Shown: positions 17,395-26,871, counted from the stretch's first letter. The stretch: 64,000 nt of DNA from Pseudomonas sp. C2B4 (GCF_013359695.1 NZ_JABFMU010000001.1:186001-250000), one strand, 5' to 3'. Notes: generated by a model from the sequence alone, not told the origin. Numbers and translations are program-made.

Positions 17395-19677
17395 ATGAAT
17401 GATCTGGCCAATTCCACAATGACTACAAATCCCCCCAAGCGAATTGATTTCAATACGCCTGAGCTGCAACGCAAGCGCCGCATTCGCGCGCTCAAGGATC
17501 GCCTGACTCGCTGGTACGTCCTCGTGGGCGGCCTTGCCGTTCTCGCGGCGATCACGCTGATTTTCTTCTTCCTTGCCTACGTGGTCATGCCCCTGTTCCA
17601 GGGTGCCAGCCTGACTGCCAAGGACGCCATCACGCCTGCCTGGATGCAAGATGCCGGCAAGCCGTTGATGTTTTCCCTTGAAGAGCAGAACCAGGTCGCC
17701 ATGCGGGTTTCCGACAAGGGCCAGGCCCTGTTCTTCGACATCGACAGTGGCGCGGAACTCAAGCGCGTCGATCTGCCGGTGCCTGCAGGCACCAGCGTAA
17801 CGTCCATCGGCGAAGATCAGCCCGGTCATCCGCTGGTAGCCGTAGGCTTGTCCAACGGTCAGGCCCTGGTGTTCCGTCACACGTATAAAGTCAGCTACCC
17901 GGACGGCAAGAAAACCATCTCGCCCGCCATTGAATACCCTTACGGCGAAACCCCGATTGCGCTGAACGAAGCCGGCGGTGCGCTAGAGCACGTCAGCCTC
18001 AACGCCAACGATTCGACCCTGATGCTGGTCGGTTCCACCGGTTCGCAACTCAATGTTCTGTCGCTGACCAGCGAAGAAAACATGATGACTGGCGAAATCA
18101 CCAACGAGCAGAAGCGTATCGACCTGCCGCAAATGACCGAGCCGGTGAAGAACATCTTCGTCGATCCGCGCCAACAGTGGCTGTACGTAGTCAACGGGCG
18201 TGCCCAGGCCGACGTCTTCAGCTTGCGCGACAAGAGCCTCAACGGCCGTTACAAACTGCTGGAAGACGGTGAGGCCCAAATCACCGCCAGCACCCAACTG
18301 GTGGGCGGCATCTCGCTGATCCTCGGCGACTCCAAAGGCGGTCTGGCCCAGTGGTTCATGGCCCGCGATCAAGATGGTGAGCAACGCCTGAAGCAAATCC
18401 GCACCTTCCAGATGGGCACTGCGCCTATCGTTGAAATTACCGCCGAAGAGCGCCGCAAGGGCTTCGTTGCCCTCGATGCCTCCGGCAAGCTTGGCGTGTT
18501 CCACAGCACCGCGCACCGCACCTTGCTGGTGGATCAGGTCGTCGAAGGCGAGGGCCTGTTCGGTCTGTCGCCACGGGCCAACCGCGTGATCGTGGAACAG
18601 GGTGGCAAGCTGCAACCGCTGCTGCTGGACAACCCGCACCCGGAAGTGTCGTGGAGTGCGTTGTGGAGCAAGGTCTGGTACGAGAACTACGACGAACCTA
18701 AATACGTCTGGCAATCGACCGCCGCCAACACCGACTTCGAACCAAAACTGAGCCTGTCGCCACTGACCTTCGGCACCCTGAAGGCAGCGTTCTACGCCAT
18801 GCTGCTGGCTGCGCCGCTGGCCGTCGCCGCTGCGATCTACACCGCCTACTTCATGGCCCCGGGCATGCGCCGCAAGGTCAAGCCGGTGATCGAGCTGATG
18901 GAAGCGATGCCGACGGTGATCCTCGGTTTCTTCGCCGGTCTGTTTCTCGCACCCTATGTGGAAGGGCATCTGCCGGGCATCTTCAGCCTGCTGATGCTGC
19001 TGCCGATCGGCATCCTGGTCGCCGGTTTCACCTTCAGCCGCCTGCCTGAGTCGATCCGCCTGAAAGTCCCGGACGGCTGGGAAAGTGCCCTGCTGATTCC
19101 GGTGATCCTGTTCGTCGGCTGGCTCTCGCTGTACATGAGTCCGTTCATGGAGAACTGGTTCTTCGGCGGCGACATGCGCATGTGGATCTCCCACGACCTG
19201 GGCATCACCTACGACCAGCGCAACGCACTGGTGGTCGGTCTGGCCATGGGCTTCGCGGTCATCCCGAACATCTACTCCATCGCCGAAGACGCCGTGTTCA
19301 GCGTGCCCCGTGGCCTGACCCTCGGTTCCCTGGCCCTCGGTGCCACGCCGTGGCAGACCATGACCCGCGTGGTGATCCTCACCGCCAGCCCGGGCATCTT
19401 CTCGGCGCTGATGATCGGCATGGGCCGTGCGGTCGGTGAAACCATGATCGTGCTGATGGCCACCGGCAACACCCCGGTCATGGAAATGAACCTGTTCGAA
19501 GGCCTGCGCACCCTGGCCGCCAACGTTGCGGTGGAAATGCCGGAGTCGGAAGTCGGCGGCAGCCACTACCGCGTGCTGTTCCTCTCGGCGCTGGTGCTGC
19601 TGTTGTTCACCTTCATCATGAACACCCTCGCGGAACTGATTCGTCAGCGTCTGCGCAAGAAATACTCGTCGCTTTAA
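17395..19677 (+). CDS. pstC: Phosphate ABC transporter permease PstC, large form
   Basis: 760 residues, over twice E. coli PstC. Residues 41-66 form the first membrane span. About 385 residues of soluble, probably periplasmic, sequence follow (70-455), rich in beta-like repeats with Gly and Asp turns. The conventional permease domain runs from about 459 to the end, with the EMPT/EAMPTVILGFFAGL and FSVPRGLTLGSLALGATPWQT segments, the latter being the coupling loop. ATG 17395 is preceded by AGGG at 7 nt; a GTG two codons upstream is the alternative. It pairs with PstA in the Pst channel. A PhoB box stands immediately upstream. Large PstC proteins occur in other pseudomonads, from memory. Confidence 0.92.
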   Translation: MNDLANSTMTTNPPKRIDFNTPELQRKRRIRALKDRLTRWYVLVGGLAVLAAITLIFFFLAYVVMPLFQGASLTAKDAITPAWMQDAGKPLMFSLEEQNQVAMRVSDKGQALFFDIDSGAELKRVDLPVPAGTSVTSIGEDQPGHPLVAVGLSNGQALVFRHTYKVSYPDGKKTISPAIEYPYGETPIALNEAGGALEHVSLNANDSTLMLVGSTGSQLNVLSLTSEENMMTGEITNEQKRIDLPQMTEPVKNIFVDPRQQWLYVVNGRAQADVFSLRDKSLNGRYKLLEDGEAQITASTQLVGGISLILGDSKGGLAQWFMARDQDGEQRLKQIRTFQMGTAPIVEITAEERRKGFVALDASGKLGVFHSTAHRTLLVDQVVEGEGLFGLSPRANRVIVEQGGKLQPLLLDNPHPEVSWSALWSKVWYENYDEPKYVWQSTAANTDFEPKLSLSPLTFGTLKAAFYAMLLAAPLAVAAAIYTAYFMAPGMRRKVKPVIELMEAMPTVILGFFAGLFLAPYVEGHLPGIFSLLMLLPIGILVAGFTFSRLPESIRLKVPDGWESALLIPVILFVGWLSLYMSPFMENWFFGGDMRMWISHDLGITYDQRNALVVGLAMGFAVIPNIYSIAEDAVFSVPRGLTLGSLALGATPWQTMTRVVILTASPGIFSALMIGMGRAVGETMIVLMATGNTPVMEMNLFEGLRTLAANVAVEMPESEVGGSHYRVLFLSALVLLLFTFIMNTLAELIRQRLRKKYSSL

Positions 19678-19692
19678 GAAAGGTAGAAGTCT

Positions 19693-21363
19693 GTGAAACA
19701 GAACTCCCTGAAAGGATGGTTCAAGAGCGGCGCCCCGGGCGTCTGGATCAGCGGTGGCGCGGTGTCCATCGCGGTCATCATGACCATTGGCCTGTTGGCG
19801 GTGATTGCCGTGCGCGGTCTGGGTCACTTCTGGCCGGCGGATCTGGTGCACGCCAGCTATGACGTGCCGGGCCAGGCCAATCACCTGGTCATCGGCGAAG
19901 TGGTCCAGAAGGAAGAAGTGCCGCGCGCACGCCTGAAAAGCGCTGGCCTGCCGGTGCCGGACGAAGGCCCGGAGTTCATGACCCGTGAGCTGATCAAGGT
20001 CGGCAACCGTGACCTGAACGGCACCGATTTCACCTGGATCGTGGGCGAGTGGCTGACCAACCAGAAGACCCCGGTCGAATTGATGGCGCTGGAGCGTCGC
20101 GAGTGGGGCAACTTCTACGGCTACCTGGTCAACGTCAAACAGGATGGCAAGGTCATTGCCGAAGGCGAGGCTGCATGGCCCGAGCTGCAAGCGCGGATCA
20201 ACCGCGTGAATCAGCTGGCCGCACAACTCAAGACCCTGGAAAAGGTCGACATCGGTGCGATCAACGCCGGTCTCGAACGCATCCGCTTGCACGGCCGCAA
20301 ACTTGAACTGGAAGGCAAGCTTGATCCAGCCGCGCAAGCGGACATGGAATCCGAGCGCGCCGAACTCAATGCCCGCTATCAGGATATCGAGGCTCGTCTG
20401 GGTGATCTGCACGCGCAGTTCAACCGCGACAGCCTGACCGCCCGTGATGCCAACGGCAAAGAAATCGAAATCAGCCTCGGTAAAGTGGTTCACGCCTACC
20501 AGCCGAACGCCATGGGCATCTTTACCAAGATCGGTTTCTACTTCAGCAAGGTCTGGGAATTCCTGAGCGACGACCCGCGTGAAGCGAACACCGAAGGCGG
20601 GATTTTCCCGGCGATCTTCGGCACCGTGATGATGACCCTGATCATGGCGATGATCGTGACCCCGTTCGGCGTACTGGCAGCGGTGTACCTGCGTGAATAC
20701 GCCAAGCAGAACACCCTGACCCGGGTGATCCGCATCGCGGTGAACAACCTGGCGGGCGTTCCGGCCATCGTGTACGGCGTGTTCGGCCTGGGCTTCTTCG
20801 TCTATGTACTGGGTGGCTCGCTCGACCGTCTGTTCTTCCCTGAAGCATTACCAGCACCGACCTTCGGTACGCCGGGCCTGCTGTGGGCTTCTTTGACCCT
20901 GGCGCTGCTGGCGGTGCCGGTGGTGATCGTGGCCACCGAAGAAGGCCTGGCGCGGATTCCTCGCACCGTGCGTGAAGGCTCGCTGGCCCTCGGCGCGACC
21001 AAGGCTGAAACCTTGTGGAAGATCGTGCTGCCAATGGCCAGCCCGGCGATGATGACCGGCATGATCCTCGCCGTGGCCCGTGCCGCCGGTGAAGTGGCGC
21101 CGCTGATGCTGGTGGGTGTGGTGAAACTGGCGCCGTCGCTGCCAGTGGACGGCAACTACCCGTACCTGCACCTGGATCAGAAGATCATGCACCTGGGCTT
21201 CCACATTTATGACGTTGGCTTCCAGAGCCCGAACGTCGAGGCCGCGCGGCCGCTGGTGTACGCCACGGCGCTGCTGCTGGTACTGGTGATCGCGACATTG
21301 AACCTGTCGGCCGTTTATATCCGTAACCACCTGCGCGAGAAGTACAAGGCGCTGGATAGCTGA
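19693..21363 (+). CDS. pstA: Phosphate ABC transporter permease PstA, large form
   Basis: 556 residues starting at GTG 19693 behind GAAAGGTAGAAG. Residues 17-42 are the first membrane span. A soluble region of about 245 residues follows (45-285), with a Glu/Arg/Leu-rich coiled-coil stretch around 170-255. The permease domain runs from about 309 on, with the EEGLARIPRTVREGSLALGATKAETLWKIVLP coupling helices. E. coli PstA has about 296 residues, so the insert is large. It starts 15 bp after pstC and shares its transcript. It forms the channel with PstC. Confidence 0.92.
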   Translation: MKQNSLKGWFKSGAPGVWISGGAVSIAVIMTIGLLAVIAVRGLGHFWPADLVHASYDVPGQANHLVIGEVVQKEEVPRARLKSAGLPVPDEGPEFMTRELIKVGNRDLNGTDFTWIVGEWLTNQKTPVELMALERREWGNFYGYLVNVKQDGKVIAEGEAAWPELQARINRVNQLAAQLKTLEKVDIGAINAGLERIRLHGRKLELEGKLDPAAQADMESERAELNARYQDIEARLGDLHAQFNRDSLTARDANGKEIEISLGKVVHAYQPNAMGIFTKIGFYFSKVWEFLSDDPREANTEGGIFPAIFGTVMMTLIMAMIVTPFGVLAAVYLREYAKQNTLTRVIRIAVNNLAGVPAIVYGVFGLGFFVYVLGGSLDRLFFPEALPAPTFGTPGLLWASLTLALLAVPVVIVATEEGLARIPRTVREGSLALGATKAETLWKIVLPMASPAMMTGMILAVARAAGEVAPLMLVGVVKLAPSLPVDGNYPYLHLDQKIMHLGFHIYDVGFQSPNVEAARPLVYATALLLVLVIATLNLSAVYIRNHLREKYKALDS

Positions 21364-21372
21364 TACGAATCC

Positions 21373-21460
21373 TGTGGGAGCTGGCTTGCCAGCGATGGCA
21401 TCACCGCGGTGTTGCTGGCAGACCGGAGCCGTCTGCATCGCTGGCAAGCCAGCTCCCACA
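21373..21460. repeat. REP doublet between pstA and pstB, GCTGGCTTGCCAGC type
   Basis: TGTGGGAGCTGGCTTGCCAG at 21373 and its complement ending 21460. The flanking GTGGGAGC is as elsewhere, but the inner stem is CTGGC/GCCAG. Confidence 0.88.
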
Positions 21461-21547
21461 AGGATCGGCGTCAGCCACAGATTTCAGTAACCCATTGGCC
21501 AGGCCAGTGGTTCAACGAACCGAATTTGTTAGCACAGGGAGCCTCCC

Positions 21548-22381
21548 ATGCAGCACGAAGCACATACCCACGGCATCAACATGTCGGCCCTGGGTCGCGA
21601 CAAACAGAGCCTGAGCCTCGAGCAGGAAACCGTAGCCATCGAAGTGCCGGGCCTGAGCCTGTTCTACGGCGAGAAACAAGCGCTGTACGACGTCAGCATG
21701 AACATCCCGAAACAGCGCGTGACCGCCTTCATCGGCCCGTCCGGCTGCGGCAAGTCCACGCTGCTGCGTACCTTCAACCGCATGAACGACCTGGTGGATG
21801 GCTGCCGTGTCGAAGGCGCGATCAACCTGTACGGCAACAACATCTACCGCAAGGGCGAAGACGTGGCCGAGCTGCGTCGTCGCGTTGGCATGGTGTTCCA
21901 GAAGCCTAACCCGTTCCCGAAAACCATCTACGAGAACGTCGTCTACGGCCTACGCATCCAGGGCATCAACAAGAAGCGCGTGCTCGACGAAGCCGTTGAG
22001 TGGGCGCTCAAAGGCGCGGCGCTGTGGGATGAAGTCAAGGATCGTCTGCACGAGTCGGCACTGGGCCTGTCCGGTGGTCAGCAGCAACGTCTGGTGATTG
22101 CCCGTACCATCGCCGTGGAGCCGGAAGTGCTGCTGCTCGACGAACCGTGCTCGGCACTCGACCCGATCTCGACGCTGAAAGTCGAAGAGCTGATCTACGA
22201 GCTGAAGTCCAAGTTCACCATCGTCATCGTGACCCACAACATGCAACAGGCCGCGCGGGTATCCGACTACACGGCGTTCATGTACATGGGCAAACTGGTG
22301 GAGTTCGGCGACACCGACACCCTGTTCACCAATCCGGCGAAGAAGCAGACCGAAGACTACATCACAGGTCGCTACGGCTAG
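21548..22381 (+). CDS. pstB: Phosphate ABC transporter ATP-binding protein
   Basis: 277 residues. The ATPase that powers phosphate uptake, on the inner face of the membrane. Walker A is GPSGCGKST at residues 63-71; the ABC signature is LSGGQQQR, and Walker B is [14 protein letters not shown] 30-residue N-terminal extension precedes the core. ATG 21548 follows ACAGGGAG. A REP doublet and about 85 bp separate it from pstA, so it may have separate control or a processed message. PhoU follows 71 bp downstream. Confidence 0.96.
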   Translation: MQHEAHTHGINMSALGRDKQSLSLEQETVAIEVPGLSLFYGEKQALYDVSMNIPKQRVTAFIGPSGCGKSTLLRTFNRMNDLVDGCRVEGAINLYGNNIYRKGEDVAELRRRVGMVFQKPNPFPKTIYENVVYGLRIQGINKKRVLDEAVEWALKGAALWDEVKDRLHESALGLSGGQQQRLVIARTIAVEPEVLLLDEPCSALDPISTLKVEELIYELKSKFTIVIVTHNMQQAARVSDYTAFMYMGKLVEFGDTDTLFTNPAKKQTEDYITGRYG

Positions 22382-22452
22382 GAAGCTGTTGCTGTTCACT
22401 GAACTGACGCTGCGGTCCACCGCACCTTACCGGACGCTCCAAGGACGCCAAC

Positions 22453-23214
22453 ATGATTAGTAAAGAAGGCCTTACCCACCACATCTCCCAGCAGTTCAAC
22501 GCCGAGCTTGAGGAAGTGCGCAGCCACCTCCTGGCCATGGGCGGGCTGGTCGAGAAGCAGGTCAACGACGCGGTGACCGCGCTGATCGAGGCCGACTCCG
22601 GTCTGGCCCAGCAGGTGCGCGAGATCGACGACCAGATCAACCAGATGGAACGCAACATCGACGAAGAATGCCTGCGCATTCTGGCCCGTCGTCAGCCAGC
22701 GGCTTCCGACTTGCGCCTGATCATCAGCATCTCCAAATCGGTGATCGACCTGGAGCGCATCGGTGACGAAGCGACCAAGATCGCTCGTCGCGCCATCCAG
22801 TTGTGCGAAGAAGGTGAAGCGCCGCGCGGTTACGTCGAGGTTCGTCACATCGGTGACCAGGTGCGCAACATGGTGCGCGATGCCCTGGACGCTTTCGCCC
22901 GTTTCGACGCCGACCTGGCGTTGTCGGTGGCGCAGTACGACAAGATCATCGACCGCGAATACAAGACCGCCCTGCGTGAGCTGGCGACCTACATGATGGA
23001 AGACCCACGCTCTATCTCGCGGGTCTTGAGCATCATCTGGGTGCTGCGTTCGTTGGAGCGCATCGGCGACCACGCGCGCAATATCTCGGAGCTGGTGATC
23101 TACCTGGTACGCGGCACCGACGTGCGCCATCTTGGCCTTAAACGCATGAAGGAAGAAGTTGAAGGCACCAGCGCTGAAACCGCTAATGTTCCGGGCAAAG
23201 CTGACGATAAGTAA
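22453..23214 (+). CDS. phoU: Phosphate signalling protein PhoU
   Basis: 253 residues. A cytoplasmic all-helical protein that links the Pst transporter to PhoR and keeps the Pho regulon off when phosphate is plentiful. Two PhoU repeats of three helices are visible, with EVRSHLLAMGGLVEKQV...A and the second IDREYKTALRELATYMMEDPR block, each with the E/D-x-x-x-D metal-binding pattern. ATG 22453 follows CAAGGACGCC. It ends the pst operon, and a strong intrinsic terminator follows at once. Confidence 0.95.
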   Translation: MISKEGLTHHISQQFNAELEEVRSHLLAMGGLVEKQVNDAVTALIEADSGLAQQVREIDDQINQMERNIDEECLRILARRQPAASDLRLIISISKSVIDLERIGDEATKIARRAIQLCEEGEAPRGYVEVRHIGDQVRNMVRDALDAFARFDADLALSVAQYDKIIDREYKTALRELATYMMEDPRSISRVLSIIWVLRSLERIGDHARNISELVIYLVRGTDVRHLGLKRMKEEVEGTSAETANVPGKADDK

Positions 23215-23230
23215 GGTTGTCCCAGAGAAG

Positions 23231-23261
23231 CGCCCGGCCCTTTGGCCGGGCGTTTTCGTTT
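23231..23261 (+). terminator. Intrinsic terminator of the pst-phoU operon
   Basis: CGCCCGGCC and GGCCGGGCG pair around a 4-nt loop, followed by TTTTCGTTT. It lies 17 bp after the phoU stop. Confidence 0.9.
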
Positions 23262-23381
23262 GCGGCTCACGAATTCGAAAAGCAGCACCCGCGAACGAAA
23301 AGTCCCGGCGTGACTGAAGGCTGTGGCAAAGTGCCATCAACAAGGCGGTATGCTTGCCGGGATTTTTTAAAGGGGTTATGG

Positions 23382-24311
23382 ATGAGTAAGGTCAGTGTGT
23401 TGGTCGTGGACGATGCCTCGTTCATTCGTGACCTGGTAAAAAAATGCCTGCGTAACTATTTCCCGGGCATGCGGATCGAAGACGCGGTCAACGGCAGAAA
23501 GGCCCAGGCCCTGCTGGCTCGGGAAGCGTTCGATCTGGTCCTGTGCGACTGGGAAATGCCGGAAATGTCGGGCCTGGAACTGCTGACCTGGTGCCGTGAG
23601 CAAGAAAGCCTCAAAGGCATGCCGTTCGTCATGGTGACCAGCCGCGGCGACAAAGAAAACGTCGTCCAGGCGATCCAGGCCGGGGTCTCCGGCTACGTCA
23701 GCAAGCCCTTCACCAACGAGCAACTGATCACCAAGGTCAAGCAGGCGCTGCACAAGGTTGGCAAGCTCGACGTCTTGATGAACACGACGAATACCAAAGC
23801 GAGCCCGGCGTTTGCCAACGATTCCCTGAGTGCATTGACCGGCGGCAAGCCTGCGGTGGCGGCGTCGACTGTCGCTGCCTCTGCGCCTGCTGCTGCGGCA
23901 GCTGCGCCAGCCCGTGGTGGTTTGCTGAACAGCCCACCGGTCAAGGCACCGGCACCTGCTGCGGCAGTCGGGGGAGGGCGTGGTCAGGGGCAACTGCGCT
24001 TGCCGAACGGCATCCAGCAATGCGTGATCAAGGCCTTGAGCCTCAAGGAAGCGCTGCTGGTGGTCAAACGTGCCGACACCCTGCCGCAAGTCCTCGACAG
24101 CGCCGTACTCGACCTCGAGCAGGGTGACAACGCTGAAACCGCGCGCCTCAACGGCTACCTGCATGCCATTGTTGCCCACGAACCGAAGCCAGACAGCGAA
24201 TGGCTGCAACTGACCTTCCGCTTTGTCGATCAGGATGCGCAGAAGCTCGACTACATCTCGCGATTGATTGCCCGGGGTACGGCGCAGAAGCACTTTATTC
24301 CTGGCGCGTAA
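23382..24311 (+). CDS. Response regulator with alanine-rich linker and PilZ-like C-terminal domain
   Basis: 309 residues from ATG 23382 (AAGGGG 7 nt upstream); the open frame extends 55 codons further, but that part overlaps the phoU terminator. Residues 1-125 are a CheY-like receiver with D10-D11, phosphoacceptor D56 in LCDWEMP, and K108 in SKPF. Residues 145-200 are an Ala/Pro-rich linker. The C-terminal 110 residues (LNGYLHAIVAH...WLQLTFRFVDQDAQKLDYISRLI) look like a PilZ-type fold, but without an evident RxxxR c-di-GMP motif. No histidine kinase is adjacent. Gene order next to phoU matches other pseudomonads. Role unknown. Confidence 0.8.
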   Translation: MSKVSVLVVDDASFIRDLVKKCLRNYFPGMRIEDAVNGRKAQALLAREAFDLVLCDWEMPEMSGLELLTWCREQESLKGMPFVMVTSRGDKENVVQAIQAGVSGYVSKPFTNEQLITKVKQALHKVGKLDVLMNTTNTKASPAFANDSLSALTGGKPAVAASTVAASAPAAAAAAPARGGLLNSPPVKAPAPAAAVGGGRGQGQLRLPNGIQQCVIKALSLKEALLVVKRADTLPQVLDSAVLDLEQGDNAETARLNGYLHAIVAHEPKPDSEWLQLTFRFVDQDAQKLDYISRLIARGTAQKHFIPGA

Positions 24312-24333
24312 TCTTCATCGCCTGTTTGTTCGT

Positions 24334-24400
24334 CTTCGCGAGCAGGCTCGCTCCCACCTTGGAATGCGTTTCAACTGTGGGAGCGGGCTTGCCCGCGAAG
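24334..24400. repeat. Mixed REP doublet in tail-first order
   Basis: CTTCGCGAGCAGGCTCGC followed by GTGGGAGCGGGCTTGCCCGC. The two units have different stem types, so it is a hybrid of two REP variants. Confidence 0.85.
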
Positions 24401-24519
24401 GGGCCATCACCTGCACCACACATCACCCTGATCCACCCATCTTGAAACATCTGCCGACTACGCAGGTCAATTCCGACTGCTAGGCTCCTCCCCAGGCCTT
24501 ACTCGACAGATCCCTGCCC

Positions 24520-25416
24520 ATGCTCGCGCGCCTGCTGTTCTTCTGTGGTCTTTCCATGGCCTCCACCTCGGCTGTGGCCATGACTATTTACACGTCCACC
24601 GACGCCAATGGCGTGGTCTCCTACAGCGATCGGCCCACCCAGGGTGCGCAGGTGGTTGTATTCCGCGATCGCATGGTCGAGCACCTGGAACGTCAGGTGT
24701 ACCTCGATATCAAGAAGCTGAAGGGCATGGACAGCGTGTATGTGCGCAATGACCTATATGCGCCGGTGGAAGTCGAATTGAGCTTCGCGGGGTTGAACAA
24801 CGTCAGTGGTGCGCCGGGTCGACCGATCCGTCGGGTGATGCCGGCACGCAGCAGCATACGCCTGGCGCTGCTCAAGGCTTCGAAACCCGGAAGGCCGCTG
24901 GTGTACACCCCAAGGTTCGAATACTCCCTGGGCGACCCGTCGGGGGCCACCATGGCCTATCGCTACCCGCTGCCCTGGCGAGGCGGGCCGTTTCGGTTGA
25001 GCCAGGGGGCCAATGGCCAATACAGCCACTACGGGCCGAAGAACCGTTACGCCATGGACATCGCCATGCCCGAGGGCACGCCGATCATTGCTGCCCGTGG
25101 CGGGGTTGTGGTGAAAACCGAAAACGGCCAGACCGGACGCGGCAACGATCCGTCGGGCAATTTCGTGCGGGTGTTGCACGATGACGGGACCATGGGCGTG
25201 TACCTGCACCTGAAAAAAGGCTCGGTCAGCGTTCGTGAGGGGCAGCGGGTGGCAGTGGGTAGTGCGCTGGCACTGTCGGGTAATACCGGCAACAGCAGCG
25301 GGCCGCATCTGCACTTCGCGGTGCAGCGCAATACCGGGATGGGGCTGGTGTCGATACCGTTCCGGTTCAATCAGCCGGTGGAGGTGTTGCCCAACTTTGA
25401 AATGGGCAAACAGTGA
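24520..25416 (+). CDS. M23-family metallopeptidase with N-terminal DUF4124-like region
   Basis: 298 residues. Signal peptide 1-20 (MLARLLFFCGL...AVA), so it works in the periplasm, probably cutting peptidoglycan cross-links. Residues 21-50 (IYTSTDANGVVSYSDRP) resemble DUF4124. The LytM/M23 domain is residues 150-290, with zinc ligands suggested at H170 and D180 (SHYGPKNRYAMD), H230 (YLHL) and H265 (GPHLHF). All metal residues appear present, so it should be active rather than a regulator. It is transcribed alone, with REP elements on both sides. Confidence 0.87.
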   Translation: MLARLLFFCGLSMASTSAVAMTIYTSTDANGVVSYSDRPTQGAQVVVFRDRMVEHLERQVYLDIKKLKGMDSVYVRNDLYAPVEVELSFAGLNNVSGAPGRPIRRVMPARSSIRLALLKASKPGRPLVYTPRFEYSLGDPSGATMAYRYPLPWRGGPFRLSQGANGQYSHYGPKNRYAMDIAMPEGTPIIAARGGVVVKTENGQTGRGNDPSGNFVRVLHDDGTMGVYLHLKKGSVSVREGQRVAVGSALALSGNTGNSSGPHLHFAVQRNTGMGLVSIPFRFNQPVEVLPNFEMGKQ

Positions 25417-25436
25417 TGAATTGCCTGTTCTGACGC

Positions 25437-25502
25437 CTTCGCGAGCAGGCTCGCTTCCACATTGGAGTGCATTTCAATTGTGGGAGCGAGCCTGCTCGCG
25501 AA
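25437..25502. repeat. REP doublet in tail-first order
   Basis: CTTCGCGAGCAGGCTCGCTTCCAC then TGTGGGAGCGAGCCTGCTCG. One base in the first unit (TTCC for TCCC) breaks the outer match. Confidence 0.82.
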
Positions 25503-25530
25503 GGGAGCGATGCCGATTCAGATCAGTCAA

Positions 25531-26871
25531 TCAATCCAGCATCAACACCTTGGCCAAAACAATCTTCGGCCCTTTCATCTTCTTGATGATGATCCGCAGG
25601 CCTTCGACCTCCAGCACTTCTTCCTCTTCCGGCACTCGCTTGAGGCTTTCGTAGACCAGCCCGGCGAGGGTTTCGGCCTCGACGTGGTCCAGATCGATGC
25701 CCAGCAGCCGTTCGACCTTGAACAACGGCGTATCGCCGCGCACCAGCAGTTTGCCCGGCTGGTACGCGAGGATCCCGCGTTCGGCCTTGCGGTGTTCGTC
25801 CTGAATGTCGCCCACCAGCACTTCCAGCACGTCTTCCATGGTCAGGTAGCCGATGATGTTGCCATCGGCCTCTTCAACCACGGCGAAGTGCGAACCGCCT
25901 TTGCGGAACTGCTCCAGCAACTGCGACAGCGGCATGTGCCGGGAAACACGCTCTAGCGGACGGGTCAGTTCGGCCAGGTTGAACGACTCGGGAATGTGAT
26001 CCAGGGCCGCCAGTTCCAGCAGCAGGTCCTTGATGTGCAGCAGGCCGACGAACTCCTGGCGCTCGCTGTCGTACACCGGATAACGGCTGAACTTGTGGCG
26101 ACGGAACATCGCCAGGATTTCCTTGAGCGGAGCGTTGAACTCCAGGGTCACCAGGTCTTCGCGAGAGTTGGCCCAGTCGACCACTTCCAGTTCGCCCATT
26201 TCCACCGCCGAGGCCAGTACGCGCATGCCCTGGTCGCTCGGATCCTGACCACGGCTGGAGTGCAGGATCAGTTTCAGCTCTTCACGGCTGTAGTGGTGCT
26301 CGTGGTGTGGGCCGGGTTCACCTTGCCCCGCGATGCGCAGGATCTGGTTGGCGCTGGCATTGAGCAGGTAGATGGCCGGGTACATCGCCCAGTAGAACAG
26401 GTACAGCGGCACCGCCGTCCACAGCGACAGCAATTCGGGTTTGCGAATGGCCCAGGATTTCGGGGCCAGTTCGCCGACCACGATGTGCAGGTACGAAATG
26501 ATGAAGAACGCGGTGAAAAACGAAACCGCCTTGACCACTTCGGCGGAATCCACGCCTGCGGCACTCAGCACGGGAGCCAGAAGGTGGGCGAACGCCGGTT
26601 CGCCGACCCAACCCAGGCCCAGGGAGGCGAGGGTGATACCCAATTGGCACGCCGACAGGTAAGCATCGAGCTGACTGTGCACGGTGCGCAGGATGTGCCC
26701 GCGCCAGCCGTGCTGTTCGGCGATGGCTTCGACCCGGGTCGAGCGCAATTTGACCATGGCAAATTCCGCCGCAACGAAAAAGCCGTTGAGCAAAACCAGG
26801 ATCAGAGCAAAAAGAATCATGCCGAAGTCGGCGAATATTGTTGCGAGGGACAAGCCAGGGGAAGGGTCCAT
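25531..26871 (-). CDS. CNNM/CorC-type membrane protein (UPF0053, hemolysin C-like)
   Basis: 446 residues. An inner-membrane protein linked to magnesium or cobalt export. Residues about 15-200 form the CNNM domain with four hydrophobic segments (ILFALILVLLNGFFVAAEFAMVKL, and QLGITLASLGLGWVGEPA). Two CBS domains follow (about 220-345), and a CorC_HlyC transporter-associated domain ends the protein. The order and length are typical. It lies downstream of phoR on the same strand but behind a good terminator, so it has its own promoter. Annotation as a hemolysin is historical and not supported by function. Confidence 0.86.
   Translation of the reverse strand: MDPSPGLSLATIFADFGMILFALILVLLNGFFVAAEFAMVKLRSTRVEAIAEQHGWRGHILRTVHSQLDAYLSACQLGITLASLGLGWVGEPAFAHLLAPVLSAAGVDSAEVVKAVSFFTAFFIISYLHIVVGELAPKSWAIRKPELLSLWTAVPLYLFYWAMYPAIYLLNASANQILRIAGQGEPGPHHEHHYSREELKLILHSSRGQDPSDQGMRVLASAVEMGELEVVDWANSREDLVTLEFNAPLKEILAMFRRHKFSRYPVYDSERQEFVGLLHIKDLLLELAALDHIPESFNLAELTRPLERVSRHMPLSQLLEQFRKGGSHFAVVEEADGNIIGYLTMEDVLEVLVGDIQDEHRKAERGILAYQPGKLLVRGDTPLFKVERLLGIDLDHVEAETLAGLVYESLKRVPEEEEVLEVEGLRIIIKKMKGPKIVLAKVLMLD

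Noticed and set aside
17983..20493. Minus-strand open frame of 836 codons
   Set aside because: Antisense shadow of pstC and pstA, very rich in His, Gln, Arg and Asp. The plus-strand genes have clear families and ribosome sites.
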